The notes: generated by a model from the letters alone, not told the origin. A stretch of 64,000 nt of DNA from Haliotis asinina (GCF_037392515.1 NC_090282.1:53840843-53904842), one strand, 5' to 3'; positions 1 through 12,140 are shown, counted from the first letter of the stretch. Made by a program: numbers and translations.

Positions 1-726
1 GCTCTCATCACCATGGCCATCGAGAGTTCCACATCAGGAATGATGACTCTCAACGACATCTACAACTACATCATCAAGAGATTTCCCTACTACCAAGACA
101 ACCAAAGGAGATGGCAGAACTCCATCAGACACAACCTCTCCCTCAATGATTGTTTCGTTAAGGTTCCCCGACCTCCAGGGAAACCAGGCAAGGGTGACCT
201 GTGGGCTCTGCATCCATCTTGTGGGGACATGTTCGGTAATGGCAGTTTCCTTCGTCGTTCCAAGCGTTTCAAATCGGCACAAAAGCAACGTCGTGATGAT
301 TTTCCATTCCATCCTGCCAGTTCTTATGGACAGTTACTCGGATTGTATGGGGGTCCATCTCCTTACACAGGTTTAGTCGGCACCATACCCCAGGGACTGA
401 CCCAGACACACCCTTACAGCACATCGTACAAACCTGATTCCGGTCCTTGGACTGTGGGATCTCCTACAGTCTACACTCAACCAGCCGGTTACTACAACGC
501 CAGCAGCATCAACAGCTCACTGACCGGCTCCCCTCTCTCCAGCTCTCCCTCTGGAAGCTCATCCCTAAGCCGAACATACGTGCCACAAACTTCCCCACCC
601 TCTTCAAATGTGAATGACTATTCCTGCAACTACCTGTATCCACACATACAACAGTCAATGGGGAGTTCTACAAGCGATGTCATTCACAACTGGAAAATGA
701 GGTCTTCTAGGTCATATGTCGCTTAG
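1..726 (+). CDS. Forkhead (Fox) transcription factor, 5' end cut by the window edge; copy 1 of the cluster
   Basis: The frame is open from base 1 (ALITMA, inside the forkhead domain) to a TAG at 724-726; the first visible ATG at 13 is internal to the domain. The DNA-binding winged helix continues through [19 protein letters not shown] (recognition helix H3) and [19 protein letters not shown] (wing region). The Ser/Pro/Tyr-rich C-terminal part contains the block WTVGSPT..Y....GYYNA....[13 protein letters not shown], shared with the two other Fox genes here. The product should be a nuclear sequence-specific transcription factor. The domain resembles the FoxAB/FoxB group, from memory of family sequences. 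It is about 96% identical in coding DNA to the gene at 6235-7308, but its 3' flank is much less similar. AATAAA at 852-857 is a candidate poly(A) signal. No intron is visible. Confidence 0.93.
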   Translation, partial: ALITMAIESSTSGMMTLNDIYNYIIKRFPYYQDNQRRWQNSIRHNLSLNDCFVKVPRPPGKPGKGDLWALHPSCGDMFGNGSFLRRSKRFKSAQKQRRDDFPFHPASSYGQLLGLYGGPSPYTGLVGTIPQGLTQTHPYSTSYKPDSGPWTVGSPTVYTQPAGYYNASSINSSLTGSPLSSSPSGSSSLSRTYVPQTSPPSSNVNDYSCNYLYPHIQQSMGSSTSDVIHNWKMRSSRSYVA

Positions 727-1826
727 CCGGTGGGTTCACCACTGTTGCAGTGATGCTTGTGTATAAAGTGCTATATGTTAATGTAAGTTTAAAAATACAT
801 GTACAGGTACATTATGTACAACGTGAACTGAGACTGATACGCCAGAAACAAAATAAACACAATTAAAACAGATTGGTACATTAATTTATTCATCTCTGTC
901 AAGTGCACCCGTCGACCTTAAGTCCCGAGGTGTATAAGCACATACAGAGTGCACTCAACAACAAACACCTGCCTGCATGAGCAGCACATTTTAATGGGAT
1001 CGTCTGCTTCCAACATAAATCGTGGAGTTGGTGCAAACTGCAGTGTATGCTTCGTGGAACGTAAGTATTTGCCCTTGCTCTAAGATGGTTAGAGAACGTG
1101 TGTGCGTAGTGTATCTATTGTACACCCACGATTATAGAAACGTGTCACTCTTGGTGACTACAATCATTTCTTTTTGACAAATATAAATGTCATGCGTTTT
1201 ACACATTTATATTTTCCATATTACCAATGTGATGAAATACTATGGACACACTTCAGCATTATTTAGGACATGCCGGGGGAGCAAACAAAGCACCAGATCA
1301 ATATATTTTTATGAGAAAATCCTTTTATATCTTGATTATGTTTCAGGCAATATTTTTTCATGTAATGAGTAAATTGTATAATACTGACATTGTTACTCTC
1401 GGTCCGGAAATCTGAAAATAACATCAGCGATCAAGCACACGTTACAAAACATTTCTATCACCTTGTAACAAACTTCCCCTTCTTGCCTGGACAATTTGTT
1501 TCTACAATTGCGTAAACATTAATTGTCATTTCAAAAGCACCAACAACAGCTTTTTCCCTAACCGTTCACGCAATAGCAAGAACAAACATCAGTACGACAG
1601 CTTATTCGCCCCATATATAATTATGAGTACGTGCGTGCAGATGAAAAGGAGAGGTTCGAATGAGTAGATGGTAGAATAGAGACCATCTGACCACTGGCAT
1701 TAAAATTATCAACACACATTCGGGGATAGGTCTTGTGGAGTACTGGGATAATGATTCTGGGCGTAACTTCATGGAATCAATGGGGTCTGTGTCCATGTTT
1801 TGGTAAATTGAGAGAATAAGTATGGA
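727..1826. other. 3' UTR and flank of Fox copy 1, no gene seen
   Basis: AT-rich non-coding sequence that aligns patchily with the flank of the second Fox gene (7309 onward). It includes the candidate poly(A) signal at 852-857. Short frames here have no recognisable protein content. Confidence 0.6.
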
Positions 1827-1910
1827 TTTACGACGCTTTTAGCAACATTCCAGCAATGTGACGGCGGGGGACACCAGTACTGATTGTACCCATGTTGTGG
1901 GGTTTGGACA
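1802..1910 (-). mobile_element. SINE B fragment (tRNA-related gastropod SINE)
   Basis: Contains 'cgcttttagcaacattccag' followed by a GC-rich 'gacggcgggggacacc' block, the internal part of the same SINE seen at 17325-17470 and 23481-23728, here reversed. The matching place in the duplicated copy (about 7930-7960) lacks it, so it arrived after the duplication. Confidence 0.7.
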
Positions 1911-2084
1911 AAATACTCTTACCTCCAAATTATGAAAATGGAAGCAAATGGCAACAGCTAGTGACGGTAAACTAGACACTTTATCAAGATCAGGCTGTTG
2001 GTTTGGAATTATCTACCCCAGGGTTGCGAACTGTGTTGTCCTCTATTCGTACGAAGATCATGTGAAGTATTCGTTTACTTACGA

Positions 2085-2147
2085 AAGTGTAAACGCAAAC
2101 AACCTTTAGTGTAAACACAAACAACCTTTAATGTAAACACAAACCGA
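2085..2147. repeat. Short tandem repeat, about 3 units of 24-25 bp
   Basis: Three near copies of a unit built on 'tgtaaacacaaacaaccttt'. The duplicated region (near 8160) has a single unit, so the expansion is specific to copy A. Confidence 0.7.
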
Positions 2148-2599
2148 AGATAATGGTTCACAATACTGCAGTAAAAACATGTATCGATACACCTTCCCTA
2201 TCCTAACTGCTTAGACCATGTAATCAACCTGATTCCACAGGTGGAGAACGACATAAACAGTTCTTTTTAAAGAAGTAAATATTCTCCATGAAATACATTG
2301 TTTCAAAAAAGTTCAGCAATTTTCCTCAATGTCTGAGCATTAAGCACAATTTCTTTCTTGAATGTGCCGGTGTTTTCATTTTAATAATATGTTTTACACA
2401 AACCATGAAGTCTTTAACTTTTTGAGGTTATGAAACACAATGAAATGAGATGAATACTATATTAAACAAAATATGGAAAAACGATATCTTCGGGTGTGCC
2501 ACAGTGTGTCATCTTCCAGAAATAGAATGAACAGTGCCTCAAACAGAGTATTATCACTTTCAATAAGAACGTTTTAACGAGGTTTTTCACGTTTATTAA

Positions 2600-2990
2600 T
2601 ACGCCGGCCTTCTTTGAAATTGGACTAAGACGTCTGTCGCGTGCAGTCAAGTCACCCGCCACTGTCGCCATCTTACTTACCTACATCTTCTGACCAAGGG
2701 GATGGAGACAAGCGGTTTCAGGTAAGCCAGTTAAGGCCAAATGGTTCAGTTTCAAAGCTGCTTGCTCGGTATCGGTAAATTAGGAAGCTAAGCAAACAGA
2801 AAGCCGACGAATGGTAATCTTGATTTGATCAAAGAACAATTAGGAAAGAACGAGATTAATTCCACAATCTCTAATCCAGTGTTGAGTGGTTCCTGTAACT
2901 CGTGTAAATATCAAATACACCCCATCCTGCTAGATACATGAAAACTGTATGTTAACAGGCTATAATTAACGTCTTGTGTAGTCACACTGT
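2600..2990 (+). repeat. Fox-downstream block D1
   Basis: First of four related blocks (8860-9260, 11340-11700 and 14400-14660 are the others). It begins with 'cggccttctttgaaattgga', runs through 'ctgaccaagggg', and carries TTTGATCAAAGAACAATTAG at 2824-2843. That motif fits a TCF/LEF core (CTTTGATC) and an AACAAT Sox-like core. The regulatory role is inference. Confidence 0.6.
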
Positions 2991-3404
2991 TTAGAACATC
3001 CTTAGGTCATGAAATGTTAGGCGAGAATCTCACCAAAAAATGATAGGATCTGTCTGAAACGTCGCTACGACAGTTTAATGAAGAAGCAGTAATGGATAAT
3101 TCAACTGACTTAGTGAAGAATATTTGTAAAAGTATATATGTAATATATTGGCACAAGGAATGTGTCACTGTCTGCATGTTTAGCACGTCTTACATAAAGT
3201 AAAGCAAGCACATGCATAACCAACATACAGTTACACACTGTGTCCTAAGTCCTAAGAAATAATCAGTTTTTTAGATAACATATAGGAAATTCGTTTTCTC
3301 TTTTGCTACCTGAGACATATTTCTTTTCTAAATGCGGAATTGGAAGATCATAGAATATCTGTTGTATGCCAGAAGAATAATCCACATATAGATTGCGCCT
3401 GACA

Positions 3405-3545
3405 TAAATTGGATGTTGTTTCTGCTGTTATATATTCTGACAATGTGGCACAGCAAGGTGATTGATTTGTTGTGATGTCAGTGAATGTAGAGACAACTCA
3501 TTTAACGCACCATAAAGTCTCCCCATTACGATTACTCGTGGCGTC
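3405..3545 (+). repeat. Repeated block U (first copy)
   Basis: Contains 'tggatgttgtttctgctgtt' and 'gatttgttgtgatgtcagtg', then 'gtagagacaactcattta'. Related copies lie at 4150-4265, 10728-10850 and 11990-12140, always in the same orientation between Fox units. Confidence 0.65.
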
Positions 3546-4149
3546 CTATCCTAAGATATATTCAGTTGATTAACCTGTGAAATACTGCCACTGATTTAGC
3601 GGAGATATTTTCGTAGGTAACACACAAGACAAACCCACAGTTAATTCACAGATTCATGTTTGGCTCGGCTATACGCTCGTAATCCAGGAACAGAGCCATC
3701 TAGAATGACCAGATCTGGTAATCAGTTTAAAAGGCATGTTCATGTTGATGATGATTTCTGTAATAATGAGGCTGGTAGTTGTTGGCACTGCTCCTTCAGC
3801 TATATCAAGTTTTACAGAAAATAAAATCCGTTTTAAAAAATATGAACTGTTTTCAGGAATACCACAACTAATGGAAACAATAAGAAAATCTTTTTGACAT
3901 TATGAAATAATTATTTTTTGCATTATTATTGTGTGTGAGAGTGCGAATGCTGTAAATCTGTGTAATAAAAAAAAATCGGGTGTGTCCATTTTCTATATAT
4001 ACATTATATACGGTTACTGCTTACTCCGAGAATAAAAAAATATATACTTTAACTTTTACAGAAAGACATAACATCAGCAATCTAGTCAATTCATCCACTT
4101 CCTTCAAGTAGATACATCAGAAGATATGGTAATTTCTGGTACTTCAGAA

Positions 4150-4265
4150 TGACATCGATCGAGCCTGACATAGACTGGATGTTGGTACTGCTTTTGCAGC
4201 ATGGTGTTGATTTGTTGTGATATCAGCGAGTACAGAGACAACTCGCTATCAAGACCGCACAAAAC
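4150..4265 (+). repeat. Repeated block U (second, diverged copy)
   Basis: Shares 'gactggatgttggt' and 'gtgttgatttgttgtgat' with the copies at 3405, 10728 and 11990. It is the most diverged and shortest of the four. Confidence 0.55.
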
Positions 4266-4654
4266 GTTGATGTCTGTATCTGCCAGACTATCAAACCAAT
4301 ATTGCACCTAGTTGTTTTTATCCTGGACAAAATAGTTACTAATAGGGATATATGTAAATTTGGAAATTATGAATAATCATCTACTTATTCATCGACAATC
4401 TGATGAAATATCAATCACGAAAATACCAATATCCTTAAATTATTTTGTTCAGTATATATAAGGAATTTACTATTCAACTATTGACAATATAATCTTATCT
4501 TTTTAAAGTTGTTATCATAATTCCGAAATTGACATCTGTATATTATACACACTGGCTTTTTTCCGAGTGAAGTGGGATAAATATATAGAATAGTTCGTCT
4601 TCTGCAGTAAATAATTTGAAAGTATTTGCACCGTGACGAAGACCTCACGAAAAG

Positions 4655-4822
4655 AAAGCTGCATACGTCACAGCATGTGCGTATCTGAATCAATATTGAC
4701 CCTGGTACTTACTTCTGCAGCCACAGGCGCTATACTGGTGTCACTTGACTCCCTTAAGGGGTGTGAGGTACATCTTTCAGGCAGCATATGGTGTTTGGGG
4801 TCATTTAAAAACTCAATTAGAG
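4655..4822 (+). promoter_or_regulatory. Upstream module of Fox gene 2 (CAATATTGAC ... CAATTAG)
   Basis: CAATATTGAC at 4691-4700 in the context TCTGAATCAATATTGACC, with CAATTAG at 4814-4820. It lies about 1.5 kb before the Fox ATG at 6235. Related modules stand upstream of the forkhead relic (12690-12940), the orphan promoter (15541-15800) and Fox gene 3 (19440-19720). A cis-regulatory role is inferred from this repeated association. Confidence 0.5.
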
Positions 4823-6000
4823 CATGTTACGACCTTCTTTTCAACTACTCATGTACTGGACCCTGTTGGTAAGTAGTGTCAATGAAGTGTTAAGCCAACT
4901 TCATTCTTGCACACATACAATATGTAGCTTCATCACTATAATCGTGATGCATAAGAGGCATAAGACTACTCCTGATAAGTACCAAGATTGCCATACAAGT
5001 TTTATTTTAATATTTGAAAGAGGAAATACAATGTACAGGTACAAGATATATCAGTTAATGAAACTTTGATGTCTGGCTTTATCGCAGTGTTCCACCACAA
5101 TTCATCATAGTCGGGGTACATGTAGAATGTAATTCCAGAAAATTCCGACCTCCTAAAATATAATGCTTTATTCAGTGAAATATGTCATATCACATTCTGG
5201 CATATGATTGCTTAATTATTCCGCCATTATCCTAGAGATTTGCAAGTGAACATGTGGGTGAATGAATGTTCTGTACATCAGCGGTCATTGTGACTGAGCA
5301 CATGGCATTCCCGAACGAAGGAACAAAAGAGCGAGTGTACACGTAACACAAATGGTAGCCTATCTTGTTATCGCCGCCATACTCTGCACCGACAATAAAA
5401 CACATAATATACTGCTGTTATGACTGTATTTTAACTAGGACAAATATATTTTAACATTTTCTTCAACACAAATTGTATCGTAGTTTGCAACTCTTTAAAC
5501 ACACCAACATATCATGTATTCAACCAAGTAAACCTCGCCTCGACAAATACTGATTTGATTTCGTGGTGATCGACACTGACAACTCTAGATGGCGTGATAT
5601 AGCGATGGTGTGATAGTAACAGGTTTGGTGACAAATGCAAATGGATTCTTCAATACATGGATAGTACATGCGACAATGTTCAGTCTGTTTTGCATCTGAA
5701 TGAATACTACATTTAAGGTTCATTCTATAGCTACAAGAAACAATTTGAGTCATCGTACATAAGCTCTAAGAATGTACATGTAATTTGAATCGTCCGGTCT
5801 TCCACTTGATACATTCACTAACACCTCCCCACTCCATCTTCGATAATAGTGCAAACTTGAAAATCCACAATACATCCATGAACCCATTCAGGCTTTTACG
5901 GTGATTGCATTGTTTTCGCTTTTCTTTATCATCACACTCAAAGCTGTACTTTGACTGTAAAACTACTGACGTGAAGGTGGAGTTACAATCTGGAGCGTAA
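4823..6000. other. Intergenic sequence before the Fox gene 2 promoter
   Basis: No gene recognised. The frames here are short and lack family motifs. The stretch is AT-rich and unlike the other Fox upstream regions except near its ends. Confidence 0.5.
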
Positions 6001-6153
6001 CCAATCGGAGCAGATGGCAGGAATCATGCATTAGAGATCACAGTTAATAGGTTCGACATCGGTCTAATTTACATATCAATGGTCGCCTAATCTAGAAAAA
6101 AAGAGATCTGCAAAGCACGTGTTAAGAGGATTATCTGGACGGGACAATATAAA
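6001..6153 (+). promoter_or_regulatory. Core promoter of Fox gene 2
   Basis: CCAAT at 6001-6005, E-box CACGTG at 6116-6121, GGATTATCT at 6128-6136 (GGATTA is the reverse of the Otx/bicoid-class site TAATCC) and a TATA box ATATAAA at 6147-6153. The ATG follows 82 bp after the TATA box. The GGATTATCT-TATA pair recurs at 16791-16815 and 20544-20568. Confidence 0.7.
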
Positions 6154-6234
6154 CTTCGCCGTGGAGATGGGTCGGTCATATCTCTACCTACTGAGGTAAC
6201 ACAATTTCACCTGTTGAACGTTGAGTCTGGAACC

Positions 6235-7308
6235 ATGCATAACCCATCCATGTTTCAGTATGTGTTAACTACGACTTCTTGTGGAAGACATGAGGCTACA
6301 TCTGGTCAGCCAACACCTCCTGCACACTCCGTCACAGTCATGCCTCAAGCCGTCACAGTCAGTCACACCCCCGATGGAGACGACGTCAGATCAGAAATCA
6401 CTCATGGCTCTGTCCAAACTCAACTTCCATCTTCAAACTATGACAATATTCTCCCTTCCCCTCCGTCATCGGGATCGTCAAATGGAGACGGAGACATCAA
6501 TCTGGACAGTTTCTCAGGAACATCGACACTCTCACAACAAGACAGACAATTTTCCAACAAGAAACCTCCCTATTCCTATGTGGCTCTCATCACCATGGCC
6601 ATCGAGAGTTCCACTTCAGGCATGATGACTCTCAACGACATCTACAGCTACATCATCAAGAGATTTCCCTACTACCAAGACAACCAAAGGAGATGGCAGA
6701 ACTCCATCAGACACAACCTCTCCCTCAATGATTGTTTCGTTAAGGTTCCCCGACCCCCAGGGAAACCAGGCAAGGGTAACCTGTGGGCTCTGCATCCATC
6801 TTGTGGGGACATGTTCGGTAACGGCAGTTTCCTTCGTCGTTCCAAACGTTTCAAATCGGCACAAAAGCAACGTCGTGATGATTCTCCATTCCACCCTGCC
6901 AGTTCTTATAGACAGTTACTCGGATTGTATGGGGGTCCATCTCCTTACACAGGTTTAGTCGGCACCATACCCCAGGGACTGACCCAGACACACCCTTACA
7001 GCACATCGAGCAAACCTGATTCCGGTCCTTGGACTGTGGGATCTCCTACAGTCTACACTCAACCAGCCGGTTACTACAACGCCAGCAGCATCAACAGCTC
7101 ACTGACCGGCTCCCCTCTCTCCAGCTCTCCCTCTGGAAGCTCATCCCTAAGTCGAACATACGTGCCACAAACTTTCCCACCCTCTTCAAATGTGAATGAC
7201 TATTCCAGCAACTACCTGTATCCACACATACAACAGCCAGTGGCGGTTTCTACAAGCGATATTGGTTACAACTGGAAAATGAGGTCTTCGAGGTCATACG
7301 TCGCTTAG
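6235..7308 (+). CDS. Forkhead (Fox) transcription factor, FoxAB/FoxB-like; gene 2, complete and intronless
   Basis: A protein of 357 aa from the ATG at 6235 (context AACCATGC). The frame is also open upstream to a TTG at 6214, but that is not a eukaryotic start. The N-terminus (MHNPSMFQ) precedes a Ser/Thr/Pro-rich region and SGTSTLSQQ. The forkhead domain spans about residues 110-207: it starts [17 protein letters not shown], has the H3 helix [13 protein letters not shown] and ends [19 protein letters not shown] plus a basic stretch. The C-terminal block WTVGSPT...GYYNA...[13 protein letters not shown] is conserved across all copies here. Expected role: nuclear winged-helix regulator of development. 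[11 protein letters not shown] is shared with FoxB, while the rest looks like FoxAB; this assignment is from memory. TATA box at 6147-6153; poly(A) signal AATAAA at 7350-7355. Confidence 0.93.
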   Translation: MHNPSMFQYVLTTTSCGRHEATSGQPTPPAHSVTVMPQAVTVSHTPDGDDVRSEITHGSVQTQLPSSNYDNILPSPPSSGSSNGDGDINLDSFSGTSTLSQQDRQFSNKKPPYSYVALITMAIESSTSGMMTLNDIYSYIIKRFPYYQDNQRRWQNSIRHNLSLNDCFVKVPRPPGKPGKGNLWALHPSCGDMFGNGSFLRRSKRFKSAQKQRRDDSPFHPASSYRQLLGLYGGPSPYTGLVGTIPQGLTQTHPYSTSSKPDSGPWTVGSPTVYTQPAGYYNASSINSSLTGSPLSSSPSGSSSLSRTYVPQTFPPSSNVNDYSSNYLYPHIQQPVAVSTSDIGYNWKMRSSRSYVA

Positions 7309-8859
7309 ATGTGGGTTCATCACCGTTGTAGTGATGCCGAAGGCTGATGAATAAAGTGCTATATTAATGTTAATTCCATGATGATTTTTTGAATAATACA
7401 AATGTTGTACAACATGAACTGAGAGTGATACCTCAAAAACAATAAATACAAGCAAAACTACTGATTGGTACATGTGTTATCTATTCATTTCTGCCGTGTT
7501 CATACACCCCCGTGCAGACTGCAATCAACAAGAAACTCTTACTGCATGAACAGTACAGACTAATGAGATCTTGCTTCCAATATAAAGGATGGAATAAGTG
7601 CGAACTGCAGGGTATGGTTCGTAGGAGTTATGAATTTGTCCTTGCTCTATGAAGGACAGAGAACGTGTATCAGTACTGTATGTATTACACACCTAGTCAA
7701 ACGTGGTTTCTTAAGAACAAAATTACTAAATCTTGTCAAACAATGTCGTACCTTGCCTTATACACATTTACATTCTGCATATTATATATTTGGGATGGCA
7801 AATATGATAATAAGTGGGGCGTGTAAAATATTCTAGTCTTGCATAACATGCTCATAGTCGTTTTGACAGAAGAGAAACAACTTCTGAAAATCGTGTGGAG
7901 TATTGAATTAATGATCCTCAACATAACCTCATGGAATGAATGTGGTAAGCGTTCAGGTTTTGACAAAATACGCTTACCCCCAGTTCATGAAAAAGGAAAC
8001 AAATGACAGTGGCGATAAAAAACACACTTCATCAAGATCAGGTTGTCTGTTCTGGAATTATCAACCTCAGGGTTGCCGAACTTTATTATCCTTGATTCGT
8101 ATTCAAGATAATGTGTAGTATCTGTTTGCTTACACTGTCGAAATACCAAAAAAAGCTTTAATGTAAACACAAACTGAAGATACTGGGAAAATATCCTAAC
8201 TGCTACCTACTCACTTGATTCTAGGGGTGTAATACATGAACACGTTTTAAAAGAAGTAAGTATTTTCAAAGAAATACAATGTTTCAGATAAGTTCGGTAA
8301 TGTTCCCTATGGAATGATCATATCGCATTATCCCACTCGTATAAGTGCATGGTTTCATTTAATTACAGGAATATTTTTTAAAAGAAGTAAATATTATTAA
8401 ATAATAAGGACAATACTTCTTTTACAACAGCATAGTACTAATCCCTTAACGCCTAACCGCAGAGCACCATTCCATTCTTGCAAGTTCTGATGATTTAATT
8501 GATTTAAGCCATGATGTGCTAAACTCGTAGAGGTTATGAAACACCCTTGGAATTTGCAGGGTAATTAAAAGGCGATCTATGTTGTCAAGGGAAACAGCTT
8601 TTAATTACACTCATCAGCGTAAAAAAAACAACATTTAGAAAATTTGAGGGCCGTCCTGAATGTGGGAGTACAAAGTATCATGATGAAAATGCAGGTGTGA
8701 GCACAAAATGTGATAATATTATAAACGATATGCGGAACAACGATATTTTAGGATGTGACACAGTGTGGAATCTTCCAGAGGTAGTATGAACAGTGCCTCC
8801 CACAGAGAATTATCGATTACAATAAGAACGTTTTAACGAGATTTTTCCTTTTTCTATCA
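7309..8859. other. 3' UTR and flank of Fox gene 2, no gene seen
   Basis: Starts with the candidate poly(A) signal AATAAA at 7350-7355. The rest is non-coding sequence related to 727-2600. No protein-like frame was found. Confidence 0.6.
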
Positions 8860-9260
8860 ATGCGTCGGCCTTCTGTGAAATTGAGCTAAGACGTCTGTCT
8901 CGTGCAGTAATGTCACCCGTCGCTGTCGTCATCTTACTTATTCACATCCTCTGACCAAGAGAAGGTAAAGGGTGATAAGCGGTATCAGGTAAGCCAGTTA
9001 AGAACAATTGGTTCAGTTTTGGTATTGCTTGCTTAACGAAGCTGTTTGTTCTGTACGGGTAAATTAGAAAGTTAAGCAAACAGGAAGCAATCTCAATTTG
9101 ATCAAAGAATAATTAGAAAAGGACGAGCTTAACCCCACAAGCTCCAATCCAGTGTTGATTGAGTCGTGTACATATCAAATACACCCCATCCTAAAATTTA
9201 CATCAAAACAGTATGTCGTTTTGTTCTCGTCCTGTACTCGTTTCATCACACTAGCAGTGC
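8860..9260 (+). repeat. Fox-downstream block D2
   Basis: Copy of the block at 2600-2990. It has 'ggccttctgtgaaattgagc', 'ctctgaccaagagaaggtaa' and TTTGATCAAAG at 9098-9108. It is preceded at 8731-8850 by a further match to 2473-2592. Confidence 0.6.
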
Positions 9261-9684
9261 TTACAACATTGCTTAGGACATGAATTGTTAGACGGGCATC
9301 TCTTATACCTTGTCCGAGAAATGATTGGTTCTGTACCGACATGTCGCTAATACGGGAGCTGTAATGGATAATTCAGGTGTCTACTTGGTGTAGAATATAT
9401 ACATGTACATATGTAATATATTGGCACAAGGAATGTGTCAGTGAATAAATATTTAGCACGTCTAACTTGGTGCAAACCCAGCATAACCAACACAGAGTTA
9501 CAGACGATATGAACATTTCTAAATAGTCCTAAGTAATCTTCTGGACAGAATATTATAACAAAAAATTGATCAGAAAATTTTGCCAACTGGTGTATTTTTT
9601 TTCTAAATACATGTACTAACTTGGAAGGGTCTGGGGTTTTTTTTATATATTCAAGAAGAATAATCCACACCTAGACTGCTTCTG

Positions 9685-10728
9685 ATTGAACTGAACTGAA
9701 CTTTATTTACACTCCGGTCGCGGCATTAGAGGTACAAGTTTACATCTTAGTCCAGTACAGCTTAAATACAGATATGCAACCTAAAGTGGTCATATATACA
9801 TATCGCTTGAGTGCAAGAATGAGCCGTACACATATTTAACCAGTTAATAAACAATTATACACTCATGAGTTATTAGTTATTTTTTGTGGTGGCATTACTT
9901 ATAATGAGACATTATTTTTGCAAAATATTGCTAATTTCCTAATTGTTCCAAGTTTGTTTGAGCGGAAAAGCTGGTTCATTTTGTTCATATTTGGGTTTCT
10001 ATAGAAACAGCTGGTAATATATTTTTCCCGTCTTGTGTAAAAGTAAGGCAAATAAACAAATAGTGAAATTCAAATCCAGTATCGTTGGCATCACAGAGAG
10101 TACATAATCTTCCATTTGTTTTCCTCCATCGTCCGGTTTCAGTTCTGAAATTAAGTAACGCCCCCGATTATTATAATGTAATATTCGTATTTACTTCAAA
10201 TTTCAATTCAGAGTTTTTAAAAAATATAATGTTAAAAAAATGTTATACAAGAATAGCCTATTATTAGCGCCTCCGGAAGATTTTTCTGTGTGTGATATCC
10301 ATGCCTGTATGTTGATTTCTTTCGGTCTGTTTACTAGAAGGGCTTTCAAACTATTTTTTAATAGGACATGTGTGTGTAGTCCAAAGATAGCTCATTCCAA
10401 TTTTGCCCAAAGTGTCCTTAATACATGCAATCATTATCTAGTCATTTATAAGCTAGGAGAGAAAATGTAGGAGCCTTTCCTGTGATGAGTTTTCCCCAAA
10501 AGAGTGGCATTCGTGTTTTAATTCCAATTTCCAACGGATATTTCCCCAGTTCCCCATAAAGCATGAATGAGAGGGTGCTTTTCTTTAATGAGAGAAGTTC
10601 CTTTAGACATATTAAATGAACAATGTCTACCCAAGATATGACCAAAGCCCCACAATTCACCCAAAAAGAACAGGGGCAACTAAGCAATTGACTAATCGTA
10701 ATTGACAATCACAAGACAACTTCAGTAA
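9685..10728 (-). mobile_element. Non-LTR retrotransposon (LINE), 5'-truncated, antisense
   Basis: On the minus strand a frame at 10708-10442 reads ...LLSLKKSTLSFMLYGELGKY and then R.P.FWGKLI, the region after the reverse transcriptase in many invertebrate LINEs (KSTP..M.YGELG.YPL pattern). The element's 3' end is the 'ttgaactgaactgaacttta' sequence at 9689-9708, the reverse of the end seen at 26308-26334, so both belong to one family. The 5' part (endonuclease and most of the RT) is missing and the rest is frame-broken. It interrupts duplicated copy B only. Confidence 0.75.
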
Positions 10729-10850
10729 TCTGGCTGCATGTTGTTTCTGCTGTTATATGTTCCGACAATGTGACACAGCATGGATTTGATTTGTTGTGAT
10801 GTCCGTGAGTGTAGAGACAGCTCATTTAGCGCACCGTTAGGTCCATTAAA
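10728..10850 (+). repeat. Repeated block U (third copy)
   Basis: Starts at the LINE junction with 'ctgcatgttgtttctgctgt' and continues 'gatttgttgtgatgtccgtg'. Same block as at 3405 and 11990. Confidence 0.65.
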
Positions 10851-11339
10851 ATCAAAATTCGTGCAGACAGATTGCATGAGAGACACATCATACAAATACA
10901 TTGTATAACGATATTCGTGTTTAACTAGAATGTACAGGTACTATAGAGATTAGATTGTCCGCTTACCATTTTACGGGAACCAACAACTATCAAGCAATGT
11001 AACTTATTCTTAAACACCACTGTGCATTTTAACGATGTGTTACAGCGATAATCTCTATACAGTCTCCCTGGTTATAGAAACAAAGACAGGTTCAACTGGT
11101 GTTTGGAGGGCCATATATGTAATAATGCCATTATTTAGCCAGCAGCAACTCTTTCTGCCTCTACCTGCAGCTGGAAAGTTCCCTCAACTATCCCGAATGC
11201 CATATTTGCTCATTATACAATTGTGTTTTAGAAAAGAAACAGTTTGGGATCGTTTCGGTTCCAGTAACATGTATCTACATAAGCTCGCCCCAGGATTCTT
11301 AAAGACGTGTAAGTAGGTTTGTTTTAATCTGTGCAGTAA

Positions 11340-11700
11340 GACTTGCAAGTCGGCCTTCTGTGAAATTGGATATAGACGTCTGTCGAGTGCAATAGTCACC
11401 CGCCAATGTCGCCATCGAACTGATTTCATCCTCTGACCAAGAGGGCGGTAAAGGGAGATAAGCGGTTTCAAGTAAGCCAGTCCCGAAGATCGGATAATGT
11501 TCTTCACTGCTTGTTTAATAAAGCTGCTTGTTCCTTACAGTAAATTACGAGGTTAAACAAACAGGAAACCGACAAAAGGTAATCTCTGTTTGATCAAACC
11601 ACAATTGGTAGCGGACTAGCCACAAGCTCTAATCCCCAGGTGATTGAATCTTGTTATACTGACACATCAAATACGCCGACATTGTCATCTAAAACGTTAA
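11340..11700 (+). repeat. Fox-downstream block D3, without its own Fox gene
   Basis: Matches blocks D1 and D2: 'tcggccttctgtgaaattgg', 'cctctgaccaagaggg' and TTTGATCAAA at 11589-11598. Only about 500 bp separate it from block U of copy B, so the Fox copy expected in front of it appears to have been lost. Confidence 0.55.
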
Positions 11701-11989
11701 GATGAGGAACATACGAGTCCTACTGACATGGAAACAGCGTTTAACAATATTATGTAGCCAATTGTTTTGTCACTTCGGGGAACATATGCTCAGGGTATTA
11801 CAAATATGTAAAGTTTCGACACAAAGGCGAGTGTGTTTGTGTATACATGTTAACAATGGTAAATTAAGAATCTTAATAACCTTAATAACCTTAATTTAAC
11901 AGCAAAAAGTGCACGTGCAATTACACAGCATATAATCACCATATACTCTTCCCATCCACAAACTCGACAAAGCACGATCGCCACTGTAT

Positions 11990-12140
11990 TAGCTTTTGAC
12001 ACAGATTGGATGTTGTTTCTGCTGTTATACGTTCTGACAATGTGACATAGCATGGTGTTGATTTGTTGTGATGTCAGTGAGTGTAGAGACAACTCATTTA
12101 GCGCACAATTAAGTCTCCCCGTTACGATTACTTATGTCAG
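11990..12140 (+). repeat. Repeated block U (fourth copy)
   Basis: Nearly the same as 3405-3545, including 'gatttgttgtgatgtcagtg' and 'cgttacgattactta'. It follows block D3 as it follows D1 in copy A. Confidence 0.65.

Larger units (their letters stand above)
1..3560 (+). repeat. Segmental duplication, copy A (Fox copy 1 plus 3' flank)
   Basis: This stretch matches 6583-10850 in the same order and orientation: Fox coding end, 3' flank, the TTTGATCAAA block, the segment around 'ggcacaaggaatgtgtca' (3152 here, 9424 in copy B), then the 'ggatgttgtttctgctg' block. Coding identity is about 96%. The flanks are clearly lower and broken by indels. The true left end lies outside the window. Confidence 0.8.
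6583..10850 (+). repeat. Segmental duplication, copy B (Fox gene 2 plus 3' flank)
   Basis: Counterpart of 1-3560. It keeps the same order of coding end, flank, TTTGATCAAA block and U block. A LINE 3' end (9685-10728) interrupts it between the 'agaataatccacacctagac' segment and block U. Copy A has no such insertion at 3371-3425. Confidence 0.8.

Noticed and set aside
6214-6234. TTG at 6214 as the start of Fox gene 2 (likewise GTG at 20611 for Fox gene 3)
   Set aside because: Non-ATG starts are not expected here. ATGs at 6235 and 20650 are in frame, suitably placed after the TATA boxes, and precede the conserved N-terminal FQY motif.
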